A stretch of DNA of 64,000 bases, from positions 1 to 64,000 of the forward strand of contig NZ_NIVS01000048.1 of assembly GCF_002205165.1 (NCBI RefSeq). The letters are read 5' to 3'. The position numbers were made by a program, and so were the translations under genes. The notes beneath the pieces were generated by a model, which saw only the letters and a list, made by a program, of their open reading frames with translations, made no database searches and had not been told where the DNA came from. The DNA comes from Stenotrophomonas maltophilia (GTDB lineage: Bacteria; Pseudomonadota; Gammaproteobacteria; Xanthomonadales; Xanthomonadaceae). Position 1 is the first letter of the stretch, and each line of letters starts with the position of its first letter. Shown here piece by piece: positions 51,594-61,502 of this stretch.

Positions 51594-52757
51594 TTAGAAC
51601 GCATTGATCCCCGTCAGCTCGCGCCCGATCACCAGCTGGTGCACGGTCTCGGTGCCCTCGTAGGTGATCACCGATTCCAGATTGAGCGCATGCCGGATCG
51701 CCACGTGTTCGGTCGTGATACCCGCGCCGCCGAGCAGGTCGCGGCACTCGCGCGCGATGTCGATGGCCATACGGCAGTTGTTCCATTTGGCCAGGCTCAC
51801 CTGCTGTGGCTGCAGCTGGCCGGCATCCTTCAGGCGCCCCAGCTGCAGGGCCAGCAGCTGTGCGGTGGTGATCCGCCGCGCCATGTCGGCCAGCTTGATC
51901 TGCGCACTCTGCGTGGCCGCCACCGGCCGGCCGAACAGCACGCGCTGCTTGGTGTACGCCAGGGCTTCATCCAGGCACGCCACCGCGGCACCGATCGGGC
52001 CCCAGCTGATGCCGTAGCGCGCCTGGTTCAGGCAGCCCAGTGGCCCCTTCAGGCCCTGCACGTTCGGCAGGCGGTTGCGGTCGGGCACACGCACGTTGTC
52101 GAAGAACAGCGCACCGGTCAGCGAGGCCCGCAGGCTCATCTTGTGCTTGATCTCCTGCGTGGTGAACCCGGCCATGCCCTTTTCCAGCACGAAGCCCTGG
52201 ATGCCATCTTCGGTATGCGCCCAGACGATCGCGATGTCGGCCACCGGCCCACTGGTGATCCACATCTTGCTGCCGTTGATCAGCCAGTCGCCGCCGTCGC
52301 GCACCGCGCGGGTCTTCATCGCCGCCGGGTCCGAACCGCCATGCGCTTCGGTCAGGCCGAAGCAGCCGATCACCTTGCCGGTGGCCATGTCCGGCAACCA
52401 GCGCAGGCGCTGTTCTTCGCTGCCGTAAGCGTAGATGGGGTACATGCATAGCGAGCTCTGCACCGAGACGAAGCTGCGCAGCCCCGAATCGCCGCGCTCC
52501 AGTTCCTGGCAGATCAAGCCATAGCTGACGGCGTTGAGTCCGCCGCCGCCGTACTGCTCGGGCAGGCTGGAGCCCAGCAGACCGAGTGCAGCCACCTCGG
52601 GAATCAACTCCTCCGGGAAGCGCCCCTCATCAAACGCATCGCCGATGATCGGCAGCACCCGCGTGTCGGTGAAGCGCGCCACCGTCGCCTGCACCGCGCG
52701 TTCCTCCTCGCTGAGCAGCGAACGGATATCGAACAGATCGAACGGATTCAGTGACAT
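51594..52757 (-). CDS. gcdH: Glutaryl-CoA dehydrogenase-like acyl-CoA dehydrogenase
   Basis: A 387-residue FAD acyl-CoA dehydrogenase. The catalytic Glu is in the YEGTETVHQLVIGRELTG loop, in the usual position (unlike LiuA). FAD/substrate motifs are FGLTEAHGGSDPAAMKT and WITSGPVADIAIVWA. The sequence around SLRASLTGALFFDNVRVPDRNRLP and LLGGAGITTEHVAIRH resembles glutaryl-CoA dehydrogenases, which make crotonyl-CoA from lysine or tryptophan breakdown. Divergent ETF-quinone oxidoreductase gene accepts its electrons. Start 52757 (MSLNPFDLFDI). Confidence 0.88.
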   Translation of the reverse strand: MSLNPFDLFDIRSLLSEEERAVQATVARFTDTRVLPIIGDAFDEGRFPEELIPEVAALGLLGSSLPEQYGGGGLNAVSYGLICQELERGDSGLRSFVSVQSSLCMYPIYAYGSEEQRLRWLPDMATGKVIGCFGLTEAHGGSDPAAMKTRAVRDGGDWLINGSKMWITSGPVADIAIVWAHTEDGIQGFVLEKGMAGFTTQEIKHKMSLRASLTGALFFDNVRVPDRNRLPNVQGLKGPLGCLNQARYGISWGPIGAAVACLDEALAYTKQRVLFGRPVAATQSAQIKLADMARRITTAQLLALQLGRLKDAGQLQPQQVSLAKWNNCRMAIDIARECRDLLGGAGITTEHVAIRHALNLESVITYEGTETVHQLVIGRELTGINAF

Positions 52758-53030
52758 GGCATCCCGGCAGGTGGCGGTGGAACAGGCGCCCATTGTGGTC
52801 GTTGTGCCGGAATGGGCCAAGGGACAGCGCCACGACGCGGTTGTTGCGCCGCAGCATCCTGGCGGCGAACACGCAGCGACACCGCTGTCATCGTCGGCGA
52901 TCTAGGCTTAAATGCGCCGTGCCGGTACTCTGGCGCACTGATCCACCGTTTCGCCGTGGTGTGACACGCGCGATTCCCAGGCAACCGCCGCCGTTCAACC
53001 CGCGGCACTACCCACGAGTTACGCAGCCCC

Positions 53031-54707
53031 ATGAGCGAAGAAATCAACGTCCTGCCCCCGCGTGAAGTGATGGAATTCGATGTGGTGATCGTCGGTGGCG
53101 GCCCCGCTGGCCTGGCCACGGCGATCCGGCTGCGCCAGCGCGCCATCGAGGCCGGCCGCGAGCTGTCGGTCTGCATCCTGGAGAAAGGCTCCGAACCCGG
53201 CGCGCACATTCTCTCCGGTGCGGTAATGGATCCGCGGGCACTGAGCGAGCTGTTCCCGGACTGGGCCGCGCGCGGCGCACCGCTGAAGCAGAAAGTCACC
53301 CGCGACGAATTCCTGTTCCTCAACGAGACTGGCGCGCGCAGCACGCCCAACGCCTTGTTGCCGGAGTGCTTCCACAACGAAGGCAACTACATCGTCAGCC
53401 TCGGCGAGGTCACCCGCTGGCTGGCACAGCAGGCCGAAGCGCTGGAAGTGGCGATCTTCCCCGGTTTCCCGGCCGCCGAAGTGCTGTACAGCGAGGACGG
53501 TGCGGTGATCGGCGTGGCCACCGGCGACATGGGCATCGAGAAGAACGGTCAGCCCGGCCCCGCGTTCGAACGCGGCATGGCGCTGCACGCCAAGTACACG
53601 ATCTTCGCCGAGGGCTCGCGTGGCCACCTCGGCCGCCAGCTGATCGCGCGCTTCCAGCTCGATGCCGGCAAGGATCCGCAGGCCTACGGGATCGGCATCA
53701 AGGAGCTGTGGCAGATCGATCCGGCCAAGCACGAACCGGGCCTGGTAGTGCATGCCGCCGGCTGGCCGCTGGACAACGATACCTACGGCGGCGCGTTCCT
53801 GTACCACGCCGAAGGCGGCAAGGTCTCGATCGGCTATGTGGTCGGGCTGGACTACAAGAATCCGTGGTTGAGCCCGTTCGAAGAGTTCCAGCGCTTCAAG
53901 ACCCATCCGGACATCCGCAAACACCTGGAAGGTGGCAAGCGCATCGGCTACGGCGCCCGGGCGATCACCGCCGGCGGCCTGATGTCGCTGCCCAAGACCG
54001 TGTTCCCCGGTGGCGCGCTGGTTGGCTGCGAGGCCGGCTACCTCAACGTGAGCCGGATCAAGGGCAGCCATGCCGCGATCAAGACCGGCATGCTCGCCGC
54101 CGATGCCGCCTTCGATGCGCTCGCCGCCGACCGCCAGCACGATGAGCTCAGCGCCTACCCGCAGGCGTTCGAAACCAGCTGGCTGCACGCCGAGCTGCAG
54201 CAGGCCAAGAATTTCAAGCAGTGGTTCAAGAAGGGCCAGACCGTGGCCACGCTGATGACCGGCATCGAGCAGTGGCTGCTGCCCAAGCTGGGCATCCGCA
54301 ACCCGCCGTGGACGCTGCGCCACAGCACGCCGGACCACGCCTGCCTGGAGCCGGCGTCGAAGCACGCCAGGATCAACTATCCCAAGCCGGACGGCGTGCT
54401 CACCTTCGACCGGCTCAGCTCGGTGTTCCTGAGCAGCACCAACCACGCCGAAGACCAGCCCAGCCACCTGACGCTCAAGGACGCCAGCGTGCCGGTGCGG
54501 ATCAACCTGGCCGAGTACGCCGGTCCGGAAGCCCGCTACTGCCCGGCCGGCGTGTACGAGTTCGTCGGCAGCGATGGGCACGAGCAGTTGCAGATCAACG
54601 CGCAGAACTGCGTGCACTGCAAGACCTGCGACATCAAGGACCCCACCCAGAACATCGTGTGGGTGACCCCGCAGGGCGGCGGCGGCCCGAACTACTCGGG
54701 CATGTGA
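53031..54707 (+). CDS. Electron-transfer flavoprotein-ubiquinone oxidoreductase
   Basis: A 558-residue membrane-associated flavo-iron-sulfur protein that passes electrons from ETF to ubiquinone. FAD binds at VVIVGGGPAGLATAIRL, the quinone region includes AGGLMSLPKTVFPGG, and the 4Fe-4S cluster is held by Cys in RYCPAGVYEF and INAQNCVHCKTCDIKDP. It completes the respiratory outlet for the acyl-CoA dehydrogenases LiuA and GcdH encoded in the same window. A lipo-cytochrome c gene follows after 17 nt. Confidence 0.95.
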   Translation: MSEEINVLPPREVMEFDVVIVGGGPAGLATAIRLRQRAIEAGRELSVCILEKGSEPGAHILSGAVMDPRALSELFPDWAARGAPLKQKVTRDEFLFLNETGARSTPNALLPECFHNEGNYIVSLGEVTRWLAQQAEALEVAIFPGFPAAEVLYSEDGAVIGVATGDMGIEKNGQPGPAFERGMALHAKYTIFAEGSRGHLGRQLIARFQLDAGKDPQAYGIGIKELWQIDPAKHEPGLVVHAAGWPLDNDTYGGAFLYHAEGGKVSIGYVVGLDYKNPWLSPFEEFQRFKTHPDIRKHLEGGKRIGYGARAITAGGLMSLPKTVFPGGALVGCEAGYLNVSRIKGSHAAIKTGMLAADAAFDALAADRQHDELSAYPQAFETSWLHAELQQAKNFKQWFKKGQTVATLMTGIEQWLLPKLGIRNPPWTLRHSTPDHACLEPASKHARINYPKPDGVLTFDRLSSVFLSSTNHAEDQPSHLTLKDASVPVRINLAEYAGPEARYCPAGVYEFVGSDGHEQLQINAQNCVHCKTCDIKDPTQNIVWVTPQGGGGPNYSGM

Positions 54708-54724
54708 TCAGCCCGGCCTGCACC

Positions 54725-55114
54725 ATGGCCCGGGCGTTCCGATCGACGCTGCCGCTGCTGGCCTGCCTGCTGTTGGCCGCGTGTGCACGCGCGCCGCAGA
54801 CGCCGGAGCAGGCGCATCAGCAGGAGCTGCAGCGCGCGTTCGCGATCTGCGCCGGCTGCCACACGGTCAGCGCCGGCGGCGTGCACCGCTTCGGCCCGAA
54901 CCTGCACGGGCTGATCGGCCGGCGCGCCGGCAGTGTCGCCGGCTATCCGTATTCCAACGCGATGCGCGATGCCGGGCTGACCTGGAACGAACAGACCCTG
55001 GATGCGTTCCTGCGCTCGCCCACGCAGGTGATACCGGGCACCCGCATGGTCAACACCACCGCCGACCCCGAACGCCGGCGGCAGGTGATCGAGTACCTGA
55101 AGCAGCAACGCTGA
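54725..55114 (+). CDS. Class I c-type cytochrome, lipoprotein
   Basis: A 129-residue haem protein. The N-terminus (MARAFRSTLPLLACLLLAAC) has a lipobox LAAC and the haem site is CAGCH at about residues 43-47. The distal Met ligand is in IPGTRMVNTTADPERR. The pattern GPNLHGLIGRRAGSVAGYPYSNAM is typical of mitochondrial-like class I cytochromes c. It is in the same transcription direction as the ETF-quinone oxidoreductase; its partner is unknown. It ends 15 nt before the convergent hybrid kinase gene. Confidence 0.9.
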   Translation: MARAFRSTLPLLACLLLAACARAPQTPEQAHQQELQRAFAICAGCHTVSAGGVHRFGPNLHGLIGRRAGSVAGYPYSNAMRDAGLTWNEQTLDAFLRSPTQVIPGTRMVNTTADPERRRQVIEYLKQQR

Positions 55115-55129
55115 TCGCCGTGGCCGCGC

Positions 55130-58100
55130 TCAGGACGCCTGCAGCTGCACCAGATAGGCGCGCAGCGCCGCATCGAACGCGCTGATCGCGCCAGCGTGCG
55201 CCGCCACGCCGTCTTCGTCGACGCTGTCCATCAGGCCGCGCGCCCGGGCCGCCAGCGCGTCCGCACCGAGGGTCGCCAGCCCGCCCACCAGCCGGTGCAG
55301 CACATCCACGAGCGCGGGCCCCGCCTGTGCCTCCAGGGCCGCCTGCAGCTGAACCAGATCGTCGGCGGACGCGGTGCACAGGCTCTCGATCAACACCCCG
55401 GCGACATGCGCCGAGCCGAACCGGCGCACGAGTGCCGCCCGATCCGGCGGTGCGTCGCTTGCGCCCGGGGCCTGCGCGGCGGCAGAGGCCAGCGGATCTT
55501 CATCCGGCAGCCACTGCAGCAGTGCATGGCGCAAGGCGGCCAAGGCCACCGGCTTGGCCAGCAGATCATCCATGCCGGCCTCGCGGCAGCGCTGCAGATC
55601 GTCCTCCATGGCACTGGCGGTCAGCGCGATCACCGGCAGCCGCGCGCTGCCGCGATCGCGCTCCTGTTCGCGGATGCGGCGCGTCATGGCATAGCCATCC
55701 ATGACCGGCATCCGGCAATCGGTGAGGACCAGATCGAAGCGGGTGCGCGCCAGCAGCGCCAGCGCCTGCTCGCCGTTCTCGGCCAGCACGTGGGGCAACC
55801 CCAGCTGCTGCATGCGCCAGCCCATCAGCGCCTGGTTGGTGGGATGGTCCTCGACGATCAATACCCGCCGCTGCAGCAGCGCGGCCGGCAAGGGCAGGGT
55901 CTGCGCCTGTTCTTCGGCGGCACCCGGCTGCTCCTCGAACGGCACCGTGGGCACGGTCAGCAGCACCTCCACGCGGGTGCCTTCCCCGGGCACGCTGTGC
56001 AGCGTCAGCGTGCCGTGCATCATCGCCACCAGGCGCTGGCAGATGCTCAGGCCCAGCCCGGTGCCACCGTACTGCCGGCTCGTGGCCGCGTCGGCCTGCG
56101 CGAACGGGGCGAACAAACGTTCGCGCTGTTCGGCCGAGATGCCGATGCCGGTGTCGCGCACGGTCAGGCGCAGCTGCTGCGCACCCTCCGCGTCGGTGTC
56201 GAGCACCGTCAGCGCGATGTCGACCTCACCGACGTGAGTGAACTTGATCGCATTGCTGAGCAGGTTGAACGCAATCTGGCGCAGGCGCATGCCATCGGTC
56301 AGATGCATGGCCGCAACGTCGTCGTCGATATCGATCCGCAGCTCCAGCCCCTTGGCCATCGCCTGCGGCGCCAGCAGCTGCTGCACGTTGCCGAGCAGCG
56401 CGCGCAGCGCGACCGGGTGCGGTTGCAGTGACAGTGCGCCGGCTTCGATCTTGGAGTAGTCCAGCAGGTCGTCGAGAATCTGCCGCAGCATCTGCGCCGA
56501 GTCTTCGATCACGCCGATGATGCGGCGCTGCTCGCCATCCAGCGACGTGTGCGAGAGCACCTCCACCATTCCCAGCACACCGGACATCGGCGTGCGGATC
56601 TCGTGGCTCATCGTGGCCAGGAATTCGGATTTGGCGGCGGTGGCGCGTTCGGCCGCGGCCTTGGCCAGCGCCAGCGCATCGGCCTGCGCGCGTGCCTCGG
56701 TGACATCGACCCAGTAACCGCTCCACAGCAGTGCGCCATCGTCGGCATCGTAGGGCAGCGCGCGCGAACGCACCCAGCGCAACGTGCCGCGCGGGGACGT
56801 CCGGAATTCCATGTCCAACGCCGTGAAGTCGCGTGCGGCGCGCTCCATCGCCTGGCGGACACCGGCGCGGTCGCGTTCGTCGATGCGGTCCATCAAGACG
56901 CTTTCGTCGGCCATGGCTTCGGCCGAGGTGACGCCGAACAGCGCTTCGGTGTCGCCGGCGATATACGGCAACGACAGCCGCCCGTCGCGCTCGCGTCGCC
57001 CCTGGTACACGATGGCCGGCAGGTTGTCGGTGACCTCGGCCAGGCGCTGCTCGGCACGGCGGCGCATCGCCACTTCGTTGCGCAGGCGCCAGTGGCCCCA
57101 CCCATGCACCAGCAGCGCGGTCAGCAGCACCAGCGCCAGCGGTACCGCCCAGCGCGCGATCCCGCGCCAGTCCAGATCACTGCGGTACTCGGCCGAGAGC
57201 CAGTCGCTGCGGATCGCTTCGTGCTCGCGTGCGCTCATGTTGACCAGCATGCGGTCGAAGGTGGTGGCCAACGGGGCGTACTGGCGTTTGACCGCCAGCG
57301 AGAGGCGGTCGCTGAACCCCGCCGGCGCGGCGACATGCAGCTGCGCCGGGTAACGCTCACGCACGATCCGATCGACCAGCGCCAGATTGCCGATGTAGGC
57401 GTCGGCATCGCCGTGGGCCAGCCGCGCCAGGGCCAGTTCGGCACTGCGCGCCGGCACGATGCGCGCGTTCGGCGCCTGCTGCAGGATGTAGCCACGCAGG
57501 CGGTCCGGATCGGTCAGCAGGATGCTGCGCCCGTCCAGATCGCGGATGCCCAGCACGGACGGGCTGCCGCTGGCGGTGACGATCACATTGGGAACGGTGA
57601 TGAAGGGTTGGCTGAATACCCAATCGTCGCCGAGGTAGGTCGAGTCGTTGGGAATGCCCATGATCGCGTCGACATCACCACGCCGCAGCTGTTCGCGGGT
57701 GTCGAACCAGTCATGCGCAGGCACGTGGTTCAAGTGCGCGCCCACATTGCGCAGTAGACGCAGATACTCGGCCGCCACCCCGCTGGGCTGGTTGGCAGCA
57801 TCGAGGAACGCCAGGGGCGCCGCATTCGGTGCGAACGCCAGCCGCAACGGGGTCGCCAGTACACGCTTCTCGGCATTGCCCAGGATCATCTGCGACTGCA
57901 CCGACCACTCCGGCGTCTTCAGCCAGCGCCGCTGCAGGCGCTCCCGCTCGGTCTCGGCCAGCGCGCCCAAGCCCGCGTCCAGCGCTTCGGCCAGCGGCTG
58001 CTTGGCGTTGGGCACACCGAAGTGCAGGCGTTCGGGCGGCAGGTCGCTGGGGCGCAGCAGCGCGACATCGGTCAGCCGCTGCTCGGCGATCAGCGTCGTC

Positions 58101-58702
58101 GCCACGTAGGCATTGCCGATGTACACATCCGCTTCGCCCTTGCCAACCATGGCCAGCGCGGCAGTGGTATTGGCGGCGATCACGCGCCGGGCCGCGGGAA
58201 AGCGCGCGCGCACTTCCTCGCTGGTGACGAACTCACGCTCGGTGACCACCCGCAGGCCGCGCAGGTCGGGATCGGCCGAGGCCCGGGTATCGCCAGGGCG
58301 ACCGACCAGGGCCAGTGGCGCATCGGCATAGGGACGCGTGTAGACCATGCAGCGGGTGCGGTCGGCGGTCAGGGTGATGTTCATCACCACGTCGACTTCG
58401 CCCCGGCATGCCGCATCCAGCACATCGGTCCAGTCGCGGTACATCCGCACCTTGACCTGCACGCCCAGTTGCTTGGTGAGCAGGCTCAGGTAGTCGTATC
58501 CCAGCCCGACCGGTTTGCCGTCGCGCATCGATTCGAACGGCGGCCAGCCGCTGTCGTACATCCCCAGGATGATGGTAGGGTGCCTGCCAAGCCACTCGCT
58601 CTGCCGGGGCGACAAGGCCGGCGGCGGGGCGGCGGATACCGACACGCTTGCCGCCATTGCGAGCACGAACAGCACCAGCCAGCGAACGACGTGGACACGC
58701 AT
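55130..58702 (-). CDS. BvgS/EvgS-like hybrid sensor histidine kinase
   Basis: A 1190-residue multidomain kinase. After a signal segment (residues 1-25) it has two periplasmic SBP_bac_3 sensor domains in series (~35-265 and ~283-507), a membrane helix (~517-534), a PAS domain (~550-675), a HisKA with phosphorylated His700 (MSHEIRTP), an ATPase (NAIKFT 818-, DTGIGI 850-, GGTGLGL 879-), a receiver with Asp995 (LTDCRMP) and Lys1050, and a C-terminal HPt. The HPt His1136 (LHRLVGG) is kept, although the Lys of the usual H-x-x-K-G is Val. It faces a NarL-type regulator gene 74 bp upstream, which is the evident partner in a BvgAS-like relay. Confidence 0.92.
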   Translation of the reverse strand: MRVHVVRWLVLFVLAMAASVSVSAAPPPALSPRQSEWLGRHPTIILGMYDSGWPPFESMRDGKPVGLGYDYLSLLTKQLGVQVKVRMYRDWTDVLDAACRGEVDVVMNITLTADRTRCMVYTRPYADAPLALVGRPGDTRASADPDLRGLRVVTEREFVTSEEVRARFPAARRVIAANTTAALAMVGKGEADVYIGNAYVATTLIAEQRLTDVALLRPSDLPPERLHFGVPNAKQPLAEALDAGLGALAETERERLQRRWLKTPEWSVQSQMILGNAEKRVLATPLRLAFAPNAAPLAFLDAANQPSGVAAEYLRLLRNVGAHLNHVPAHDWFDTREQLRRGDVDAIMGIPNDSTYLGDDWVFSQPFITVPNVIVTASGSPSVLGIRDLDGRSILLTDPDRLRGYILQQAPNARIVPARSAELALARLAHGDADAYIGNLALVDRIVRERYPAQLHVAAPAGFSDRLSLAVKRQYAPLATTFDRMLVNMSAREHEAIRSDWLSAEYRSDLDWRGIARWAVPLALVLLTALLVHGWGHWRLRNEVAMRRRAEQRLAEVTDNLPAIVYQGRRERDGRLSLPYIAGDTEALFGVTSAEAMADESVLMDRIDERDRAGVRQAMERAARDFTALDMEFRTSPRGTLRWVRSRALPYDADDGALLWSGYWVDVTEARAQADALALAKAAAERATAAKSEFLATMSHEIRTPMSGVLGMVEVLSHTSLDGEQRRIIGVIEDSAQMLRQILDDLLDYSKIEAGALSLQPHPVALRALLGNVQQLLAPQAMAKGLELRIDIDDDVAAMHLTDGMRLRQIAFNLLSNAIKFTHVGEVDIALTVLDTDAEGAQQLRLTVRDTGIGISAEQRERLFAPFAQADAATSRQYGGTGLGLSICQRLVAMMHGTLTLHSVPGEGTRVEVLLTVPTVPFEEQPGAAEEQAQTLPLPAALLQRRVLIVEDHPTNQALMGWRMQQLGLPHVLAENGEQALALLARTRFDLVLTDCRMPVMDGYAMTRRIREQERDRGSARLPVIALTASAMEDDLQRCREAGMDDLLAKPVALAALRHALLQWLPDEDPLASAAAQAPGASDAPPDRAALVRRFGSAHVAGVLIESLCTASADDLVQLQAALEAQAGPALVDVLHRLVGGLATLGADALAARARGLMDSVDEDGVAAHAGAISAFDAALRAYLVQLQAS

Positions 58703-58776
58703 GCTGCCTGATCTCCGTAGAATGATATCCCCATCCCGGCACGGCCCGACGGCTGCCTTACAGGCAATACTAGTCC

Positions 58777-59415
58777 ATGACCCTGCGCATTATCATTGCC
58801 GATGACCATCCGGTCGTACGGATCGGCACCAAGGCCGTGATCGAATCCAGCGGCGTTGGCCAGGTGGTGGCCGAGGCCAGTACCGTGGCCGAGCTGATGT
58901 CCGCCCTGTCCGACCACCCCTGCGATGTGCTGGTCACCGATTACTCCATGCCCGGCGGCCAGCAGGCCGATGGCTTTGCGATGATCGCCATGATCCGCCG
59001 GCGTTTTCCCGACATGCCCGTGCTGATGCTCAGCGTCTCCAACAACCTGGCGATCCTGCGCATGGTGGTGGCCACCGGTGTGCTCGGCCTGGTCGACAAG
59101 ACCTCCTCGATGGATGAGCTGCCGCTGGCGATCCAGACCGTGCAGCGCGGCATGCCCTACGTCAGCCAGTCGCTGAAGGAACGCATTGACGCGATCGGCA
59201 CGAACAGCGTCGAGGAAGGCGAAGCGCGACCGTTGTCGCCACGCGAGGTGGAAGTGCTGCGCCTGCTCGGCAGCGGCATGACGGTCAAAGAGATCGCCAT
59301 CCATCTGCACAAAAGCGTGAGTACCATCAGCCGCCAGAAAGGCGATGCGATGTTGAAGCTCGGCCTCAAAGGCGACGCCGAGTTGTTCGATTACCTGCGC
59401 GACGGCGAACGCTGA
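58777..59415 (+). CDS. NarL/BvgA-type response regulator
   Basis: A 212-residue response regulator. The receiver has acidic pocket ADDHP (Asp9/Asp10), phosphoacceptor Asp55 (VTDYSMPGG) and Lys in LGLVDKTSS. The LuxR-type helix-turn-helix is at ~147-205 (LSPREVEVLRLLGSGMTVKEIAIHLHKSVSTISRQKGDAMLKLGL). It is divergent from the BvgS-like kinase, the arrangement of a cognate pair. Its targets are unknown; the Ax21 gene lies next downstream, with a 257-nt gap. Confidence 0.93.
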   Translation: MTLRIIIADDHPVVRIGTKAVIESSGVGQVVAEASTVAELMSALSDHPCDVLVTDYSMPGGQQADGFAMIAMIRRRFPDMPVLMLSVSNNLAILRMVVATGVLGLVDKTSSMDELPLAIQTVQRGMPYVSQSLKERIDAIGTNSVEEGEARPLSPREVEVLRLLGSGMTVKEIAIHLHKSVSTISRQKGDAMLKLGLKGDAELFDYLRDGER

Positions 59416-59672
59416 GCGCGGCCGTCCGGCAAACGGACCTTGTTCATTACTGCCTGCATCGACGATGCACCGTCATCGTTGCGATGGAGTGCGCGCGTGC
59501 TTAGCAGATCGCGTCAGCAAAGTTCCTTGAAATAGCCTTGTATTTATGTACTGCTCAGTTTGATATTCAGGGCTAATTGGGGTGGCTAACGGATAATTCA
59601 CACCTGTCGCCAGCAGCGATTTCCCCCTCCCTCTGCTGGCGGACAAAACCAAAAAATAAAAAGGTGTCCCCG

Positions 59673-60248
59673 ATGATGAAGACTTCCCTGCTTGCCCTGG
59701 GTCTGCTCGCTGCACTGCCGTTCGCTGCGTCGGCAACCGACGGTCTGTCGTACAACTATGTTGAAGGCGGCTACGTGAACACCGATGCCAAGGGCGGCGA
59801 CGCCGACGGTTGGGCGGTGAAGGGCTCGGTCGCCGTGGCGCCGAACTTCCACGTCTTCGGTGACTACAACGCGCAGGAAACCAAGCGCGGCAGCAATGAT
59901 GTGGACCAGTGGAAGGTCGGTGTCGGCTACAACTACGGCATCGCCCCGACCACCGATCTGGTCGCCCGCGTTGCTTACCAGAAGTTCGATCCGAAGCACG
60001 GTCTGGACTTCAACGGCTACTCGACCGAAGTCGGCGTGCGCAGCGCGTTCACCCCGAACTTCGAAGGCTACGTGATGGCCGGTTACGAGGATTACAGCAA
60101 GAAGCACGGCATCAACCCGGACGGCGAGTTCTACGGCCGCGTCGGCGCCCAGGCCAAGCTCAACCAGAACTGGGGCCTGGCCGGCGAAGTGAAGCTGGCC
60201 AAGGGCGGCGACAAGGAATGGTTCGTCGGTCCGCGCTTCACCTGGTAA
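59673..60248 (+). CDS. Ax21-family outer-membrane protein
   Basis: A 191-residue protein of the Ax21 family of Xanthomonas and Stenotrophomonas. A signal peptide (MMKTSLLALGLLAALPFAASA) is followed by a beta-rich barrel-like sequence with alternating aromatic residues (LSYNYVEGGYVNTD, FHVFGDYNAQETKRG, FVGPRFTW). The terminal aromatic residue is typical of outer-membrane barrels. Earlier claims of Ax21 as a secreted quorum signal were withdrawn; the family is better seen as an outer-membrane/vesicle protein. AAGGTG precedes the first of two adjacent ATGs; 59676 is equally possible. The 59416-59672 gap holds its promoter but no other gene. Confidence 0.88.
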   Translation: MMKTSLLALGLLAALPFAASATDGLSYNYVEGGYVNTDAKGGDADGWAVKGSVAVAPNFHVFGDYNAQETKRGSNDVDQWKVGVGYNYGIAPTTDLVARVAYQKFDPKHGLDFNGYSTEVGVRSAFTPNFEGYVMAGYEDYSKKHGINPDGEFYGRVGAQAKLNQNWGLAGEVKLAKGGDKEWFVGPRFTW

Positions 60249-60309
60249 TACGCGGTACGCAACACCGCGGTACGTTGTTGGATGGCGCGGTCTCTCTCCC
60301 CTGCGCCAT

Positions 60310-60333
60310 GAAGCCCGGCTCACGCCGGGCTTC
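60310..60333 (+). terminator. Hairpin downstream of the Ax21 gene
   Basis: A 10-bp stem (60310-60319 with 60324-60333, GAAGCCCGGC and complement), loop TCAC, about 60 nt past the stop. T content after it is low (ACTTATA), so it is a modest terminator. Confidence 0.55.
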
Positions 60334-60374
60334 ACTTATATGCAGCACCTGGCGACACCCTCGTCGGTACGCCA

Positions 60375-60407
60375 CGAAACGACCCGGCCCCGTGCCGGGT
60401 TGTTTCG
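60375..60407. other. Long perfect hairpin between Ax21 and gpsA
   Basis: A 14-bp stem (60375-60388 with 60394-60407, one G-T pair), loop CCCGT. It lies between two other hairpins in the 60249-60456 gap. It may help to end transcription in either direction. Confidence 0.55.
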
Positions 60408-60422
60408 TTCTGGCCCTGAAAA

Positions 60423-60450
60423 AAAAACCCCGGCGTGTGCCGGGGTTTTT
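60423..60450 (-). terminator. Terminator of gpsA (bidirectional)
   Basis: A 12-bp stem (60423-60434 with 60439-60450, AAAAACCCCGGC and complement), loop GTGT, with A and T runs on both sides, seven bases past the gpsA stop. Confidence 0.9.
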
Positions 60451-60456
60451 GGTGCA

Positions 60457-61482
60457 TCACTTGAACAGCGTGTCCGGATACTCCGGCTTCTGCTCGCGGG
60501 CCAACAGCGCACGCAAGCCTTCTTCCGGGGTCTGCTCACCGTGCAGCACGGCGCGGACACGGTCGGAGATGGGCAGGTCGATGCCGTGACGCCGCGCCTG
60601 GCGCATCACTTCATCGGCGGTCTGCACCGATTCCACCACCTGACCGATCTCACGCACCGCATCGTTCAACGATTGGCCGCGGCCCAGGGCCAGGCCCAGA
60701 CGACGGTTGCGCGAGAGATCGCCCGTGCAGGTCAGCACCAGATCGCCCAGCCCCGCCAGACCCATCAGGGTTTCCGGCTTGGCGCCGATCGCCGCGGCGA
60801 GCCGCAGCATTTCGTTGAGACCGCGGGTGATCAGGCCGGCGCGGGCGTTGAGGCCCAGCTGCATGCCATCGGCCACGCCGGTGGCTACGGCCAGTACGTT
60901 CTTCATCGCACCGCCGAGCTCGGCACCGACCATGTCATCGCCGGTGTAGGCGCGGAACGCCGGGCCGTGCATGGCATCGGCCACCTGCTGGGCGAAGTCC
61001 GGCGCGTCACCGTGCACGGTGATCGCGGTCGGCAGGCCCTGGGTGACTTCCTTGGCGAACGACGGACCGGTCACCACCGCCAGCGGCACATCCGGCCCGA
61101 GGACCTCACGTGCCACTTCGTGCAGGAACCGGCCCGAACCGGGTTCGAAGCCCTTGGTCGCCCACGCCACGCCGGCATCGGCCGGGCGCAGCGGCGCCAG
61201 TGCACGCACGGTTTCACCGAAGGCGTGCGACGGCACCACCACCAGGACCCAGGCGGCGTCCTTGACGGCAGCGGCCAGGTCGGTGGTCGCGCGCAGCGAC
61301 TCGGGCAGCGGAATGCCCGGCAGATAACGGGTGTTCTCGTGGCGCTGGTCGATGGCTTCGACCATCGCCGCGTCGCGCCCCCACAGCACGGTCGGATGAC
61401 CGTGCCGCGCGAGCAGGCTCGCCAGGGCGGTGCCCCAGGAGCCGGCGCCGAGAACCGCGATTTTGTCTGCGTGGTTGCTCAT
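60457..61482 (-). CDS. gpsA: Glycerol-3-phosphate dehydrogenase [NAD(P)+]
   Basis: A 341-residue cytoplasmic enzyme making sn-glycerol-3-phosphate for phospholipids. NAD(P) binds at [21 protein letters not shown], and the catalytic region includes [38 protein letters not shown] and [14 protein letters not shown]. The start 61482 ([12 protein letters not shown]) is at family length; the longer frame lies over secB. It follows secB at 20 nt, a neighbourhood typical for secB-gpsA in proteobacteria. Confidence 0.95.
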   Translation of the reverse strand: MSNHADKIAVLGAGSWGTALASLLARHGHPTVLWGRDAAMVEAIDQRHENTRYLPGIPLPESLRATTDLAAAVKDAAWVLVVVPSHAFGETVRALAPLRPADAGVAWATKGFEPGSGRFLHEVAREVLGPDVPLAVVTGPSFAKEVTQGLPTAITVHGDAPDFAQQVADAMHGPAFRAYTGDDMVGAELGGAMKNVLAVATGVADGMQLGLNARAGLITRGLNEMLRLAAAIGAKPETLMGLAGLGDLVLTCTGDLSRNRRLGLALGRGQSLNDAVREIGQVVESVQTADEVMRQARRHGIDLPISDRVRAVLHGEQTPEEGLRALLAREQKPEYPDTLFK

Positions 61483-61502
61483 CCGTACGACTGCAGCGCC
61501 GA

